Shown: positions 59,601 to 64,000, counted from the first letter of the stretch. The stretch: 64,000 nt of DNA from Nematopogon swammerdamellus (GCA_946902875.1 OX336339.1:1730397-1794396); one strand, 5' to 3'. Translations and numbers: made by a program. Notes: generated from the letters alone by a model not told the origin.

Positions 59601-62600
59601 AAGTTGAAATTAATAGTTTAATAAGTAACTGTTCCAGAACGTTCGCATAAACATGGATTGTGCACACAGTAATGATTATTATGCTCTAGAGTCTAGACTA
59701 GAAGATATTGAAGACCAGCGAGGATTCAGGATGCCAAGTCTGCTCGCGAATTCGAGAGCGTAAAGAGTTTAATTTTGCACGTACTTAATAATATTAGGAT
59801 GTATCTACTTAGACTCAGCGTCGCGTGTGGTAACAGCACTTATAATGTAGGTTAGCGTAAATATATTGTAAAATAATACATTGTGTGAGATTATCTGTGT
59901 TCGTAAAATATCGCTTGATCTCTGTGACATATGTCAGAGTGACATTCTAGAATAGGGTTGCGACCTGGTTAGGACGATGTTGAAAATCGATTATTATTGA
60001 TCAGCTGGCAAACAAAACTGGAGAAATTTGATTCAGGTTTTGTAAATTTTGAACGTTTGAATTAAAAACAAACTTTATTAATTTAAAAAGATAATACCTA
60101 CATTTTAGATTTATTATATTTGCAACATCGATCATCATCATCAATATCGATCGAACAAGATTCGATTTATTATATTTTCACATCGAACATCACTATTCGT
60201 GCGCTTACCACCAAAAAAGTATGACATTGTCGTACATACAGTGCGACAAGGCTTGAGATGAACGTGGATGACGTTTGTGGGAGGGCGCTGTTGCAGCATT
60301 AATGTTGACAATTTTGAAAATTTCCTTACACTAGGGGAAAATATCATTGCAAAAGAAAATGTATGTATAGTAGTACCTATAGGGTAAGTAGGTACTTACT
60401 TATTTTTTATTTTATGTATTGAATTTTAGGAAGACTTGCTCTCTAATAAAATAACAGATAGTCTTTGGTGTTGTTAGCAGAAATCGAAGTCTAAGAAGTG
60501 ATATTAACGTACGCGTGGAAATTATTATATAGCAGGCAATATATTCTATTATAAATTTACAGCAGTTATAACGTTAGAAATAGTCCACCTTTCCTGCTGT
60601 TTGCTATTTATACTCGTACGTACCGCAATCTAGTTGATATAATAAAAATTATTTGTAGTGTAGCCTGTAGGTATGTGAAGCTCTCGCTCGATAGAGGGCA
60701 GTGTTAGTAGTATTTTGTAACTTAACCCTTAATACAATGACTAAAGGTTACATTTTAAATAATTAAATAAAACAGCAGACTAGCACATTAGAAATATTAT
60801 AATAGAATTAGACTGCTGTTTGTTAGAAACAGCAACAGCAACAATAAAACAGCAGTAGGTATAGCAGTGCGCGCTCGTTGCTTGCTATGAGCAGACTTAT
60901 ACAACAGCAGCAGACATCAGTTTATGTAGGAACTTAACGTGTCTAGCAATTATTGTGTCTAGCTAGTGTCTACTAGATATATTAGGGCTAGGACTAAAAA
61001 CATGGCTTATATAATATAGTGATTGAACCATAGGATTAGCAATATTTGTGAAAATGCCGCCGAGCTGAAGATTACAATGACAAGTTGTGCAATCTTAAAA
61101 TTACTGATTTATTAACTGAATAAATATATTATAAAACCCTTTACAAATACATAATAAATACCGTCGAAAATATTATATATAAATTTTAAAGAAATGGCAG
61201 AAGGACCCGGCATCCAAGCCAACAATTAAAAAAAAATTGACCATAGACAGATTAATGATCTGTCTGCCTTCTGTATTCCCGTGATTGTTATAGTACTAAT
61301 ATTTATCTCTTATTTCAATTATGCTAGTTATTCCAACAGTGTTAGGTTCAAATTCCAACATCAGCACCAAAAACAGCAATATAGCAATATAGCACTTTGA
61401 GCAATACAGCAGCTATATGAAAACAGCAGATCATTCTAACGTGCTGTTGAAAAACAGCCGTTATTCCCACGACTACGCGTGAAAGGGGGAATCGCGAGAC
61501 GGTCATCTGGCAGCACTGTGGCGGCGTTAGTTCAGCTGTCACCCACGTTCATTTGAAGCCTTGTACACCACGCACGTGTTTTCTATGACATCTGTCAGAG
61601 ATCAAGCTTTATTTTACGAAATGATAGTTTACATTTCACCAGTCGTACTGAGTTGAAGTATAGTAGGTATATACATCACAAGTTGGGTCGAGTGCTCCAT
61701 CCATGTTTACGCTTGCGCTGTGCGTGTTTGAATGAAGTTTGCACTGCTTGAGCACCGAGTGACTTTGAAAACAACACAATGTGTGCCGCATCGTGCTCGT
61801 AGAATATTAATTTAATGCAAATTTTAACACCTGTCGATCGACGTCCGTTTTTTTATTTTTTTTTTATGGAAACTGACATGGTTGGCTACATCACCTATAC
61901 GTGATGTCAGCCCATAACACCTTGGTGAACTAGGTGCCATGTCAGTGTTTCCCTTCGGTCGTGCCGGCTACACTGAACTGGACGGAAAACACGAACGATT
62001 TACATAGCCTTTACGACCGACGACGTTTCATTCAGTGCGGTGGTACTAAACCGGGCGGGTTAAACCCTACCACCTAGTAAGGTAAAAAGGGAAAGGACCT
62101 ACAGGTTTACGTGGAATCCGAACTGCGGTTAGGCTCCAACGGTCGAGCGGTCACCCATCACAGGTCATCCGAACGACCGCACCACTGAGCCACCGAGGCG
62201 GACGGTACTTCTTAATTTACATATTCTCTGATTTAATTTTCTAACGTAAAATTTACATGTTTATGTGTGAACACGCTCTTTCCGTTTAATGCACTGCTGA
62301 TTTGGCTCTTAATGTTTTTTGTCATGCATGGTTTGCTGTTTATAGCGCAAGGTACCCGAAGCGCAGAGCTCAGCGCCAAGGATCGATGTTATTCTTAAGA
62401 GCTTGGACTCACCTGAGTTTAGCACTAAAATGGATGTCTTGTATCAGAAGGTAAGGCATCGTCACTATAAACGAACGTACTAAAAACTGCATTTGATATT
62501 TTTTTTGCCTATTCATTTTTTTATGTGTAAACATGTTAGATCCCGTTATGGGTAAATTCGAGTTACTGTCATCAACTCATCACTTAAGTCAATGGTGTCC

Positions 62601-63332
62601 AACTGGTTTCGCCTTAAGAGCTATGTACTTCAAAATTTCTGTCAAGCCCAGCGGGCACCTTCAAGTAGGGACAGTACTTATGTATGACGTTTACCTATAC
62701 ATTTTTAAATGGGATACCTGATTATTTTGATTTTCAGGCAAATTTACAAAATCTGCTATATAATGCATATGACATCATGACAGCGTTAGGCAATTTGGAT
62801 GTAAAATTGTAGGCATAATATATTTTAGCCAAATTGGAGGCAAATGTTCTGGAGTCAACGTATCTAATTTTTATTAATTTTTTTCGTGGTATTATTACAA
62901 TTTTTATGTTTATTAGAAAGTCATATTTTGACTAACATGTTTACTACACCGATCGTGAGTGCCAGCACTCACGCGTATTTTTATTTTGCTCTATGTTTCA
63001 CTTTCTCTAACAGCACACATTCTTCTACTAAAATATTAATAAAATTTAAAAAAATCTTTTTTTTTGCTTTTTTACTGCAAGTGTAAATTTACAGGTACAA
63101 AATCATCTGAGTTCGTTGGGCGAGGCCGTGAACGGAATGGAAGAAGCCAAGAAGCAAATTGTGGAGATAGAAGAGTGGATAAACGCACACAACGACCTCG
63201 CTAAGGACTGGCTCGCCAATCCCTCCAAGCTGCGTCCCGAGGCCGCCAAGCAAGACATCGCTACTATGAACGATGCTTTAGTATCGCTCACTGAAAAGCG
63301 TAACAGACTCGCCACCGAAATACCCACTGAAG
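23572..63332 (+). CDS. Msp300: Msp300/nesprin-type giant actin-binding spectrin-repeat protein (N-terminal half, spliced, overall model)
   Basis: This entry is the whole gene model; exons are listed separately. Eighteen coding exons join in frame: 23572-23633, 30276-30371, 32684-32860, 36752-36912, 37778-38054, 38958-41183, 41268-41645, 42001-50049, 50890-54617, 54772-54949, 55036-55221, 55309-55656, 55773-56033, 56125-56595, 56673-57971, 58514-58687, 62346-62450 and 63095-63332. They give about 6,137 residues: CH1, a linker, CH2, then uninterrupted spectrin-type helices. The CH pair with the 'IEENSRALEYLGG' linker and the very long rod are characteristic of nesprins (fly Msp300), which link actin to the nuclear envelope and to muscle Z-lines. 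Dystrophin, spectrin, plectin and MACF share the architecture, but their CH and linker sequences differ. The start codon, the C-terminal half and any KASH domain are not in the window. All splice sites are GT-AG except the 56034 donor, which must be GC. The family call is from memory of conserved motifs, not a search. Confidence 0.92.
23651..23990 (+). mobile_element. RTE-like LINE 3' fragment after CH1 exon 1
   Basis: It starts cactaggtttgcccgcggct, a very common lepidopteran LINE 3' segment. Conserved blocks are ttagcctatcctgtgtcacg and aagtttcatcgaattcg. Related fragments lie at 10203-10250, 30070-30235 and 38095-38400. The clade is assigned from memory. Confidence 0.6.
24010..24280. other. 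GC-rich island inside the first intron, unassigned
   Basis: A stretch richer in G and C than its surroundings, open on both strands (plus from 24084, minus from 24280). No domain was recognised and there is no clear splice context. Confidence 0.4.
24287..24750 (+). mobile_element. 5S-derived SINE, long form, in Msp300 intron
   Basis: Head, 5S-like region (ttaagcaacgctgagcgcgg, acttggatgggtgacc), core and tail are all present, ending in an A run at about 24746. It lies 650 bp after CH1 exon 1 in the same orientation as the gene. Confidence 0.82.
24970..25585. mobile_element. TIR element with tRNA-like palindromic ends
   Basis: The left end gggccaagtgcgagtcggac and the right end gcgagttcgactcgcagttgg (inverted) bound ~610 bp. 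The interior includes the dispersed ggttccgcatccgtcgtacg and gagggctgtatctcttgaac motifs, also seen at 3777-4110, 14150, 14820, 25640-25770, 26353-26600 and 30010-30065. Confidence 0.65.
25929..26255 (+). mobile_element. Shared-head repeat, family 2
   Basis: It has the same ~80-bp head as the long 5S SINEs (gtggggctggtacttaaaaa...gtcgtaaaaggcgac) but a different body (gtgctaaagggcgacaggc, ccaccgagtcatgtagcagg). The body contains a stem formed by gtgttgtgctg and cagcacaacacc around 26158-26197. It ends near ttcagcgtgtg. Confidence 0.72.
26653..27265. mobile_element. Tc1/mariner-like MITE with TA target
   Basis: The ends cagg(c/g)tgttcg(t/g)cacatcgac are inverted and directly flanked by TA on both sides. 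Arms of about 140 bp are well matched (tggggtcatttgcaacgttt, gtggtatcgagatacgat). 613 bp, non-coding. Confidence 0.78.
27852..27881. repeat. Perfect 14-bp-arm palindrome
   Basis: cacagttttgagcg, two bases, cgctcaaaactgtg. It stands at the left edge of the 184-bp array. Confidence 0.75.
27900..28770. repeat. 184-bp tandem repeat array
   Basis: cttcatacagttatctcgac recurs at 28211, 28395 and 28579, with diverged earlier copies from 27900. Each unit includes gatggcgcatatcgactaaa and cgggcagtagccctcgata. The array resumes at 29425 after an inserted foldback element. Confidence 0.85.
28771..29424. mobile_element. Foldback element inserted in the 184-bp array
   Basis: Inverted ends aattgggtagag; aaaggaaccatgtg next to both ends. 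The AT-rich interior repeats ggaacca(a/t)gt on both strands at irregular spacing. 654 bp, no coding frame recognised. Confidence 0.75.
30070..30235 (+). repeat. RTE-like tail with a 52-bp tandem duplication next to the exon array
   Basis: The LINE tail (ctaaaaatcgtcaatttagt) ends in two direct copies of a 52-bp segment, 30132-30183 and 30184-30235, differing at one base. The array of CH1 exon copies begins 40 bp further on. Confidence 0.75.
30276..30371 (+). CDS. Msp300: Msp300 CH1 exon 2, array copy 1 (best candidate functional copy)
   Basis: The copy is 96 nt, 32 codons, phase 0-0. It encodes the CH1 segment 'RIDDLIHDLRDGTKLLALL' and ends in '..LSGERL', which continues directly into the next CH1 exon. 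Copy 1 has a distinct acceptor (ttgattgttacag) that belongs to the upstream intron. Copies 2-10 have acceptors made from the duplicated downstream-intron sequence. The donor is gtcagt. Because copy 1 carries the only non-duplicated acceptor, an intact donor and the full motif, I treat it as the default exon. The sequence cannot say which of the nine intact copies is actually spliced. Confidence 0.9.
30412..30507 (+). CDS. CH1 exon 2, array copy 2 (donor GT changed to AT)
   Basis: The 96-nt exon copy is open in frame and begins AGG ATC ACT, giving Arg-Ile-Thr-Pro instead of Arg-Ile-Pro-Pro. The base pair after the final Leu codon is AT instead of GT (ctg then atcagt), so the canonical 5' splice site is lost. 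It could be spliced only with an AT donor, which is unlikely. It is probably a dead copy as an internal exon. Confidence 0.85.
30548..30643 (+). CDS. CH1 exon 2, array copy 3 (full length, intact splice sites)
   Basis: The 96-nt copy encodes the same 32 residues as copy 1, differing from it by a synonymous change in an Ala codon. The acceptor is the duplicated cctag sequence and the donor gtcagt is intact. It could substitute for copy 1 without changing the protein. Confidence 0.85.
30684..30773 (+). CDS. CH1 exon 2, array copy 4 (6-nt in-frame deletion)
   Basis: The copy is 90 nt. The Leu-Ile-His stretch of the CH1 helix is replaced by a single Gln, so Asp-Asp-Leu-Ile-His-Asp becomes Asp-Asp-Gln-Asp. 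The reading frame and both splice dinucleotides are kept. The lost residues sit in a conserved helix of the actin-binding domain, so a product using this copy would probably fold or bind differently. Confidence 0.85.
30814..30909 (+). CDS. CH1 exon 2, array copy 5 (full length)
   Basis: The 96-nt copy is intact, with a synonymous ttg for ctg at the Leu of the Leu-Ile-His motif. The acceptor cctag and donor gtcagt are intact and the phase is 0-0. Confidence 0.85.
30950..31045 (+). CDS. CH1 exon 2, array copy 6 (full length, Ile to Leu)
   Basis: The 96-nt copy starts CGG CTC CCT, giving Arg-Leu-Pro-Pro in place of Arg-Ile-Pro-Pro, and is otherwise identical to copy 1 in protein sequence. Both splice dinucleotides are present. 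Confidence 0.85.
31086..31175 (+). CDS. CH1 exon 2, array copy 7 (6-nt in-frame deletion)
   Basis: This 90-nt copy carries the same Leu-Ile-His to Gln replacement as copy 4. It is almost base-for-base identical to copies 8 and 9, including its 40-bp spacer, which points to a recent unequal-crossover expansion of a 130-bp unit. Confidence 0.85.
31216..31305 (+). CDS. CH1 exon 2, array copy 8 (6-nt in-frame deletion)
   Basis: This 90-nt copy is nearly identical to copy 7. It is open, phase 0-0, with an intact cctag acceptor and gtcagt donor. Confidence 0.85.
31346..31435 (+). CDS. CH1 exon 2, array copy 9 (6-nt in-frame deletion)
   Basis: This 90-nt copy is nearly identical to copies 7 and 8, with one synonymous change in an Ala codon. 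It is the last copy with both splice dinucleotides and an open frame. Confidence 0.85.
31558..31645 (+). mobile_element. LINE 3'-tail insert inside array copy 10
   Basis: The insert is about 88 bp and contains a segment (ttgactgg, ttgcctaagcaataagtccgc) that matches the inverted complement of the LINE tail at 38395-38525. It is flanked by a 6-bp direct repeat, tactct, of the exon sequence. I read it as a severely 5'-truncated non-LTR retrotransposon insertion. The clade is uncertain. Confidence 0.65.
31665..31925 (-). mobile_element. 5'-truncated CR1/Jockey-like LINE 3' end (minus strand) inside array copy 10
   Basis: Read on the minus strand it encodes the last part of a reverse-transcriptase ORF, with the motif 'RVWNCLPPSVFPES'-like and 'GVFKRRIN', then a 3' UTR and a terminal A run seen as ttttttt at 31664-31670. 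The same element occurs at 63352-63790. A 4-bp direct repeat, ggct, flanks it. It splits the last CH1 exon copy. Confidence 0.75.
32085..32637. mobile_element. hAT-like MITE with AATC-type internal repeats, copy 1
   Basis: The inverted termini cgaggggt(c/t)agtcac are flanked by the 8-bp direct repeat tgcccatg (32077-32084, 32638-32645). The 553-bp interior is built of degenerate 12-20-bp units such as ggtaatcttagg and aggaatctttgg. It has inserted into a 5S-SINE tail and ends 46 bp before CH1 exon 3. Confidence 0.9.
32684..32860 (+). CDS. Msp300: Msp300 CH1 exon 3 (second half of CH1)
   Basis: The exon is 177 nt, 59 codons, phase 0-0, with acceptor aaaattttag and donor gtaatc. It encodes the core of CH1, including 'RPHFLSNANTALRFLAGK' and 'LVNINAADLVDGRP', and ends in 'LGLIWTIILYFQ', the classical last helix of a CH domain. 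It joins in frame to '..LSGERL' of the preceding exon and to 'IEENSRALEYL' of the next. A hAT-type MITE ends 46 bp upstream, so the acceptor region is partly made of transposon-flanking DNA. Confidence 0.95.
33029..33387. mobile_element. hAT-like MITE in Msp300 intron
   Basis: The termini are cagggttgttaga and (inverted) cagggttgcagac, and the 8-bp direct repeat is ctcgcgaa (33021-33028, 33388-33395). The interior repeats aaaccggac several times. 359 bp, non-coding. Confidence 0.9.
34231..34596. mobile_element. Palindromic MITE (gcatgggagg family), copy 2
   Basis: The same ends (cctcccatgcaaaaacgacg, gtcgttttggcatgggaggg), with the interior inverted relative to 3161. It is within the 3.9-kb Msp300 intron and flanked by AT-rich tatat sequence. 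Confidence 0.8.
34988..35265 (+). mobile_element. tRNA-derived SINE (plus)
   Basis: The head (gtggtcaagtggtctgggtg...ggtccgaggttcgaagcctg) has the A- and B-box spacing of a tRNA but no pairable acceptor stem. The body (gtactaggtggtagg...tttggtaccaccatactg) resembles the core of the 5S-derived SINEs. Confidence 0.78.
35266..35565 (+). mobile_element. Shared-head repeat, family 2
   Basis: The head (taccgcgtggggccggtactt) and body with the gtgttgtgctg/cagcacaacacc stem are present. It follows the tRNA SINE at 34988 without a gap. Confidence 0.7.
36111..36468. mobile_element. Foldback MITE (ctttctccatacaaaatcg family)
   Basis: Inverted arms ctttctccatacaaaatcgt and cgattttgtttggagaaag, with long self-complementary interior arms (accttatccgatttttac). 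Related half-elements lie at 4380-4470 and 9190-9720. Confidence 0.75.
36752..36912 (+). CDS. Msp300: Msp300 CH1-CH2 linker and start of CH2
   Basis: The exon is 161 nt, entered in phase 0 and left in phase 2 (AA then gtcagt). It begins 'IEENSRALEYLGG', a segment typical of nesprin linkers. A Ser/Ala/Gly-rich stretch follows (about residues 14-32), then 'WKQGARKTLLQWVANALPK', the first helix of CH2. It is very GC-rich compared with the AT-rich intron around it, so the exon edges are easy to see. The acceptor is tgatgcgacag. Confidence 0.93.
37017..37318 (+). mobile_element. Shared-head repeat, family 2, in the CH1-CH2 intron
   Basis: A near-full copy of the 25929 family, ending in atgtatgta. 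A hAT-like MITE has inserted exactly at its end, duplicating tgtatgta. Confidence 0.72.
37319..37753. mobile_element. hAT-like MITE with AATC-type internal repeats, copy 2
   Basis: It has the same termini (cgaggggtcagtcac, inverted at the right end), is 435 bp long and is flanked by the 8-bp direct repeat tgtatgta (37311-37318, 37754-37761). The right end is 24 bp upstream of the CH2 exon, and its terminal ctaac (37743-37747) is well placed as a branch point. Confidence 0.9.
37778..38054 (+). CDS. Msp300: Msp300 CH2 exon
   Basis: The exon is 277 nt, entered with one base completing a Lys codon and left in phase 0 at gtgagt. It contains the CH2 core 'DFGPSWRDGIAFLAIIDAI' followed by 'HAFDVAESHLGIARLLDAED' and 'DERSIMTYVAQFLHKYP', the canonical end of CH2. 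Together with CH1 this forms the tandem actin-binding domain. Its acceptor (atatttttcag) lies only 24 bp after a hAT-like MITE. Confidence 0.95.
38095..38400 (+). mobile_element. RTE-like LINE 3' fragment after the CH2 exon
   Basis: actagcttttgcccgcgact, then ttagcctatcctgtgtcccg and aaaatcgtcaatttagct. It is the same family and orientation as 23651 and starts 40 bp after the donor of the CH2 exon. Confidence 0.6.
38395..38530 (-). mobile_element. LINE 3' tail with (tagaa)n end (minus)
   Basis: (ataga)n at 38399-38432, then tgctttattgctttccaata and aaaggcggacttattaccta. On the minus strand this is a LINE 3' UTR ending in a (tctat)n-type repeat. Confidence 0.65.
38680..38785 (-). mobile_element. 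5S-SINE tail fragment (minus) before the 38958 exon
   Basis: tttttatggaaactgacacg, ctacaacatccgtgatgtca and gtgtcatgtcagtgcttc are the last ~100 bp of the tail. Confidence 0.65.
38958..41183 (+). CDS. Msp300: Msp300 large exon: first spectrin repeats after CH2
   Basis: The exon is 2,226 nt, 742 codons, phase 0-0, with acceptor gtttttacag and donor gtaaat. The protein is almost wholly alpha-helical with Trp residues at spectrin-repeat spacing, for example 'ELAGLWTDLEHIHRRWLWLL' near residue 80 and 'AYWERWTPLANEFSMWLDRA' near residue 310. I count about six to seven repeats of roughly 105-110 residues. There are no catalytic or membrane segments. Codon third positions are strongly GC-biased compared with the middle of the gene. 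Ordered after CH2, this matches the start of the rod in nesprins. Confidence 0.95.
41268..41645 (+). CDS. Msp300: Msp300 spectrin-repeat exon (126 codons)
   Basis: The exon is 378 nt, phase 0-0, separated from the previous exon by an 84-bp intron. It encodes about one spectrin repeat, with 'QWESTVRKVESFRSQLQRIP' and 'MERWMDHVDQIMDS'. The acceptor is tcatcctcag and the donor gtcaga. Coding is GC-rich like the preceding exon. Confidence 0.93.
42001..50049 (+). CDS. Msp300: Msp300 giant 8-kb exon: uninterrupted spectrin-repeat rod
   Basis: This is a single open exon of 8,049 nt, 2,683 codons, phase 0-0, starting after tattattttag and ending at gtcagc. It encodes on the order of 24-25 spectrin repeats. 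Most carry the conserved helix-A Trp ('..W.......LE.W....E'). In the second half, helix-B motifs of the type G-E-K-x-x-x-x-T-x-P-x-G-R-E recur at 46567, 47833 and 49120. The first ~700 bp is GC-rich in third positions, after which codon use becomes AT-rich until about 49 kb. The length without a stop codon rules out anything but coding sequence. No domain other than spectrin repeats was recognised. Confidence 0.96.
50341..50415 (+). CDS. Candidate 25-codon cassette exon of Msp300
   Basis: The candidate is 75 nt, open, phase 0-0, bounded by an AG (ttcgaacag) and a good donor (gtaaga). It encodes Glu-Leu-Tyr-Lys... to ...Leu-Ala-Asp-Gly-Leu-Glu-Gln, which looks like a spectrin helix B start and would follow 'KYQ' smoothly. 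However, the next exon (50890) begins with an equivalent helix-B segment of the same length, and leaving this exon out preserves the repeat spacing (see findings). It may be an alternative exon or a relic of a lost repeat. The acceptor lacks a strong pyrimidine tract. Confidence 0.5.
50890..54617 (+). CDS. Msp300: Msp300 3.7-kb spectrin-repeat exon
   Basis: The exon is 3,728 nt, entered in phase 0 after atttttacag and left in phase 2 at gtaagc. An in-frame stop just beyond the donor confirms that splicing is needed. It encodes about eleven to twelve spectrin repeats. The G-E-x-x-L-x-x-T-x-x-x-G helix-B motif occurs at 51268, 51907, 52549, 53197 and 53851, every 213-218 residues, that is every second repeat. 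'LKATLDEKRAQLNVYRMF' type helix-A/B joints are frequent. The end is acidic (Asp-Asp-Glu-Asp-Lys-Glu-Asp). Confidence 0.96.
54772..54949 (+). CDS. Msp300: Msp300 spectrin-repeat exon (54.8 kb)
   Basis: The exon is 178 nt, entered with one base completing a Val codon and left in phase 0 at gtgagt. It encodes 'EQLNNTKSLVENGIVKWTEY' and 'DALDWLSKTEKLVQSF', a spectrin helix A, ending '..VHLEEFQ'. The acceptor is gtttttgacag. Confidence 0.93.
55036..55221 (+). CDS. Msp300: Msp300 spectrin-repeat exon (55.0 kb)
   Basis: The exon is 186 nt, 62 codons, phase 0-0, with acceptor tgtattccag and donor gtatta. It encodes helix B and C of a repeat ('LLETCSDTRISNGVTQLTTK'). The segment is clearly similar to the start of the 50890 exon ('LIENCNDTRISMNLQQITSR'), showing that both begin at the same point of the repeat. 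Confidence 0.93.
55309..55656 (+). CDS. Msp300: Msp300 spectrin-repeat exon (55.3 kb)
   Basis: The exon is 348 nt, 116 codons, phase 0-0, about one repeat, with acceptor tcatgtttag and donor gtaaga. It encodes 'ECQDWLDRTREKLNQCAEIP' and a helix C ending 'FDDLFK'. Introns here are 87 and 116 bp, compact compared with the 5' part of the gene. Confidence 0.93.
55773..56033 (+). CDS. Msp300: Msp300 spectrin-repeat exon with probable GC donor
   Basis: The exon is 261 nt, 87 codons, phase 0-0. It starts 'LHKLLSEWLDDIDQKI' after gttatttttaag and ends '..KKSVSDTIS'. The only donor that keeps the frame into the next exon (Lys-Leu-Glu-Gln-Gln) is GC at 56034-56035, in the context ttcg then gcaagt. The GT four bases later (56038) leads to an early stop after the join. 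GC-AG introns usually need exactly this strong gcaagt context. Confidence 0.88.
56125..56595 (+). CDS. Msp300: Msp300 spectrin-repeat exon (56.1 kb)
   Basis: The exon is 471 nt, 157 codons, phase 0-0, with acceptor ttatttttctag and donor gtaagt. It opens with 'KLEQQVNVHIEFKKSYDNFY' and 'DWVRNCKIEIQQC', contains a degenerate helix-B motif (Val-Leu-Ser-Thr-Thr-Gly-Asn-Glu-Gly, from 56335) and closes with a helix A ('KFNKWIKEFDNKIKS'). Confidence 0.93.
56673..57971 (+). CDS. Msp300: Msp300 1.3-kb spectrin-repeat exon
   Basis: The exon is 1,299 nt, 433 codons, phase 0-0, with acceptor ttccattccag and donor gtgagt. It encodes about four repeats, including 'ELQNWLETAHGTVQDSIG', 'MNQWISETEQSLEKAPPT' and 'TEKWLLQISFQLMAHNSLY'. 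Codon use returns to GC-rich third positions, most strongly in the last 400 bp. Confidence 0.95.
58251..58468 (+). mobile_element. tRNA-SINE 3' half in Msp300 intron
   Basis: A diverged copy of the SINE body and tail (aagcaatccaaaggaaattc...ttgatattagctggtggtag) ends in aacaaaaaaa, 45 bp before the 58514 exon. Confidence 0.65.
58514..58687 (+). CDS. Msp300: Msp300 Ala/Pro-rich exon
   Basis: The exon is 174 nt, 58 codons, phase 0-0, with acceptor tctcccgcag and donor gtaagc. After a short helix ('TLHNRLQTEKGRLSAAVAAC') it turns into an Ala/Ser/Pro-rich linker and ends 'LHVRARLEDLIDE'. The Ala/Pro stretch is not spectrin-like and would form a flexible break in the rod. The exon is extremely GC-rich and several other frames are open by chance. 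Confidence 0.88.
58730..59054. mobile_element. hAT-like MITE in the 58.7-62.3 kb intron
   Basis: The inverted termini taggcttgccag are flanked by the 8-bp direct repeat catccaac (58722-58729, 59055-59062). The interior has repeated tgtcccggg motifs. It begins 42 bp after the 58514 exon. Confidence 0.88.
59055..61850. other. Intron sequence with inverted blocks and a CAGCAG-motif cluster
   Basis: Blocks at 59905-59945 and 60236-60295 reappear inverted at 61500-61620 (gatctctg..gacat..gtcag; gacaaggcttgagatgaacg). Between them, aacagcag/ctgctgtt motifs are scattered from 60540 to 61450. No exon was recognised. Confidence 0.55.
61851..62205 (-). mobile_element. 5S-derived SINE with partly deleted 5S region (minus strand)
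   Basis: Poly-T, tail, core and the start motif (ccaccgaggcgg) are present, but the 5S-like segment is shortened around 62150-62170. It lies about 140 bp before the 62346 exon. Confidence 0.75.
62346..62450 (+). CDS. Msp300: Msp300 short exon (35 codons)
   Basis: The exon is 105 nt, phase 0-0, with acceptor gctgtttatag and donor gtaagg. It encodes 'RKVPEAQSSAPRIDVILKSL' and ends 'KMDVLYQK'. It links the Ala/Pro-rich exon to the next spectrin helix and lies 3.7 kb downstream of its neighbour. Support is the perfect phase, the good splice sites and a codon pattern unlike the AT-rich flanks. Confidence 0.8.
63095..63332 (+). CDS. Msp300: Msp300 last exon in the window (gene continues to the right)
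   Basis: The exon is 238 nt, entered in phase 0 after aatttacag and left in phase 1 at gtaact. It encodes 'VQNHLSSLGEAVNGMEEAKK' and 'EEWINAHNDLAKDWLANPSK', then '..LTEKRNRLATEIPTE'. The following intron contains a LINE fragment at 63352-63790, and no further exon was found before 64000. Confidence 0.9.
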
Positions 63333-63351
63333 GTAACTACATCCCTCACTT

Positions 63352-63790
63352 TATTTTTTTATGTAAACCAACATGGGTGGCTGTGTCGAGGGACCAATGG
63401 TACAGTCGACAGAGCCAAAAACCCCTCTCCTCGCGAAACCACGCTCACAGAGGCGCTATGCCAGCAGATTTGCGGACTGTTGCTAGGCTGTCTAGCCCGT
63501 TGATACGACGTTTGAACACACCCAGGTTAACAGATTCGGGAAACACACTCGGCGGGAGACAGTTCCACACCCTAGCGGTTCGACAAAGAAACGATTTTGA
63601 GAACCGATGGTTTCTCAAAAGCCCAATGTCAAAAACAAAAGGGTGCTCAGTCTCTCTGCGGCGAGTGCTGCGAAGATAGGTTGGATGGCGAGGAATAAGG
63701 GAAGCAAGTTCCTCCGAGCAGCGTCCATGATAGTACCTGTAGAACAGATCGAGTGCCCCTACAAATCACTACCGGTACTTGTAGGTTTAC
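63352..63790 (-). mobile_element. CR1-like LINE 3' end in the last intron (minus strand)
   Basis: On the minus strand the sequence encodes 'YRYYHGRCSEELASLIPRHP', 'RFSKSFLCRTARVWNCLPPS' and 'GVFKRRINGLDSLATVRKSA', followed by a 3' UTR that ends in an A run (ttttatgtaaacc when read on +). It is the same element as the insert in array copy 10. The plus-strand reading frame through it is a chance frame. Confidence 0.78.
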
Positions 63791-64000
63791 TTCATATCAC
63801 CATGCATACATAAAGTCATGCCTGTTTACACCGATACACCGAATAACGGGCGTACCCAGGATTTCGGTTCAGGGGAGGAGGGGGGTCTCTGATTTGATCA
63901 AAGGACATTGCAATACTGGAACGAGCCTTTTCTAGGTGGTCGAACCATTGCATCCCTAGTTAGTTAGTGTACAAACATGTCAAAAAATAATAGTTTCGGG

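Overview
The window is insect nuclear DNA, most probably lepidopteran. It is a gene-poor, AT-rich background crowded with short non-autonomous transposons, LINE 3' ends and SINEs. Through its right two thirds, on the + strand, runs one giant intron-containing gene. Its conceptual product matches the N-terminal half of the Msp300/nesprin (SYNE1-type) family: a split actin-binding calponin-homology pair (CH1, a linker, CH2) followed by a very long chain of spectrin repeats. I could place 18 coding exons between 23572 and 63332, with consistent phases and splice sites. They total 18,414 nt, about 6,137 residues. The initiator exon(s) lie upstream of 23572 or outside the window. The C-terminal half, including any KASH domain, lies beyond 64000.

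Layout. 1-23.5 kb: no convincing host gene, only a mosaic of repeats. These are foldback elements, hAT-type MITEs with intact 8-bp target duplications, a head-to-tail pair of TTA-flanked MITEs, 5S-rRNA-derived and tRNA-derived SINEs, LINE reverse-transcriptase C-terminal fragments, several tandem arrays and a possible FLYWCH zinc-finger fragment near 2.3-2.55 kb. 23.5-38.1 kb: the CH-domain exons, separated by introns full of mobile DNA. 38.9-58.7 kb: compact coding sequence, with 2.2-kb, 8.0-kb, 3.7-kb and 1.3-kb exons separated by mostly short introns. 58.7-62.3 kb: a 3.7-kb intron with repeats. 62.3-63.3 kb: two further spectrin-repeat exons, then an intron carrying a LINE fragment.

The most striking feature is at 30276-31930. 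The second CH1 exon (32 codons, phase 0-0) is present as ten tandem copies at a 130/136-bp period, each separated from the next by exactly 40 bp. Nine copies keep an open exon reading frame, four of them share a 6-nt in-frame deletion, one has lost its GT donor, and the last copy is broken by two LINE-derived insertions. Other points of note are a hAT MITE ending 24 bp before the CH2 exon and offering the most obvious branch-point-like sequence, an apparent GC-AG intron at 56034, a 25-codon cassette-like exon that breaks an otherwise regular ~215-residue super-repeat, and SINEs that combine different heads with a shared core.

The gene product would act as a giant linker that binds actin through the CH pair and spans distance with spectrin repeats. 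In the family as a whole a C-terminal KASH segment anchors the protein in the outer nuclear membrane. Nothing in the window shows the promoter or the regulation of the gene.
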